From: Acinetobacter sp. ANC 4470
GTDB lineage: Bacteria; Pseudomonadota; Gammaproteobacteria; Pseudomonadales; Moraxellaceae
Direction of reading: 5' to 3'
Assembly (NCBI RefSeq): GCF_002135335.1
Contig: NZ_NEGC01000001.1
Location: forward strand, 186,001-250,000
DNA length: 64,000 bases
Shown piece by piece: positions 63,934-64,000 of this stretch. The position numbers and the translations under genes are program-made. Every line of letters begins with the position of its first letter. The first letter of the stretch is position 1. Under the pieces are notes generated by a model, which ran no database searches, was not told the origin of the DNA, and saw only the letters and a program-made list of their open reading frames with translations.

Positions 63934-64000
63934 CTACGATTTTTTCTGTTCTGAACTTAAACTTTTTGCTATTTTTAATAAATCAATAAATTCTTCACGC
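63934..64000 (-). CDS. C-terminal end of an unidentified protein (partial)
   Basis: The last 22 codons read REEFIDLLKIAKSLSSEQKK with a final Ser, then TAG. The rest lies beyond the right edge, so no function can be given. Confidence 0.45.
   Translation of the reverse strand, partial: REEFIDLLKIAKSLSSEQKKS

Noticed and set aside
1-64000. CRISPR arrays, rRNA genes, phage structural genes, toxin-antitoxin pairs
   Set aside because: I looked for regularly spaced short repeats and for the typical proteins and saw none in this window.

Overview
The window looks like a chromosomal segment of an Acinetobacter species or a close relative in the Moraxellaceae. It is AT-rich, has a fused RNase HI/DNA polymerase III epsilon gene, and carries FimL-, SutA- and TtcA-like proteins of Moraxellaceae/Pseudomonadales type. 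Gene neighbourhoods are gammaproteobacterial (rsmI/lpoA/yraN/dolP; UPF0149/pepP/ubiH/ubiI with zapA and 6S RNA). It also contains a Xer-recombination (dif-type) module of the kind known from Acinetobacter plasmids. The genus is inferred; the species is not resolved.

Region 1 (1-15.3 kb), core. A minus-strand cluster reads mltD (a lytic transglycosylase with eight LysM domains), then a Yej-type peptide ABC importer (binding protein, two permeases, partial ATPase), suggesting linked murein cleavage and peptide uptake. Divergent from it are rnhA-dnaQ, a fimL-like gene and nudC. Then come an alpha/beta hydrolase, dolP, yraN, a short LpoA-like gene and divergent rsmI. Region 2 (15.3-23.9 kb), core with an insertion. 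A SutA-like acidic regulator is followed by two ubiquinone flavin hydroxylases, pepP and a UPF0149 gene, then the divergent coiled-coil gene/zapA/6S RNA. Between ubiH and pepP sits a 2.0-kb segment with an MFS transporter, bounded by two inverted XerC/XerD-like sites. This looks like a chromosomal dif module.

Region 3 (23.9-40.5 kb), accessory. It runs from 6S RNA to tRNA-Ser(UGA) and contains decayed autotransporter, IS3 and integrase fragments. Its intact genes are an exported sulfatase with its own exported formylglycine-generating enzyme, a two-partner secretion pair (TpsB and a 1955-residue TpsA), and a secreted M66 lipoprotein metalloprotease with a lectin-like C-terminus. Together these fit adhesion to and processing of sulfated glycoproteins such as mucins (inference).

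Region 4 (40.6-64 kb), mostly core. Genes are greB, an MltF-like transglycosylase, an SCP2 protein, ttcA, a second small transglycosylase, htpX, a VOC protein, a DUF4112 protein, an orphan RND pump, a glpQ-like gene broken by one nonsense codon, aceA (isocitrate lyase) divergent from a LysR regulator, a CNNM/CBS protein, a CitMHS transporter, small hypotheticals, a Tat-exported PhoD-like phosphatase, tRNA-Leu(UAA) and a DUF5713 protein. Two features stand out. One is a tight cluster of four DnaA-box-like sites next to AT-rich DNA (44.57-44.72 kb). The other is a 26-bp element shared by the upstream regions of the two transglycosylase genes.
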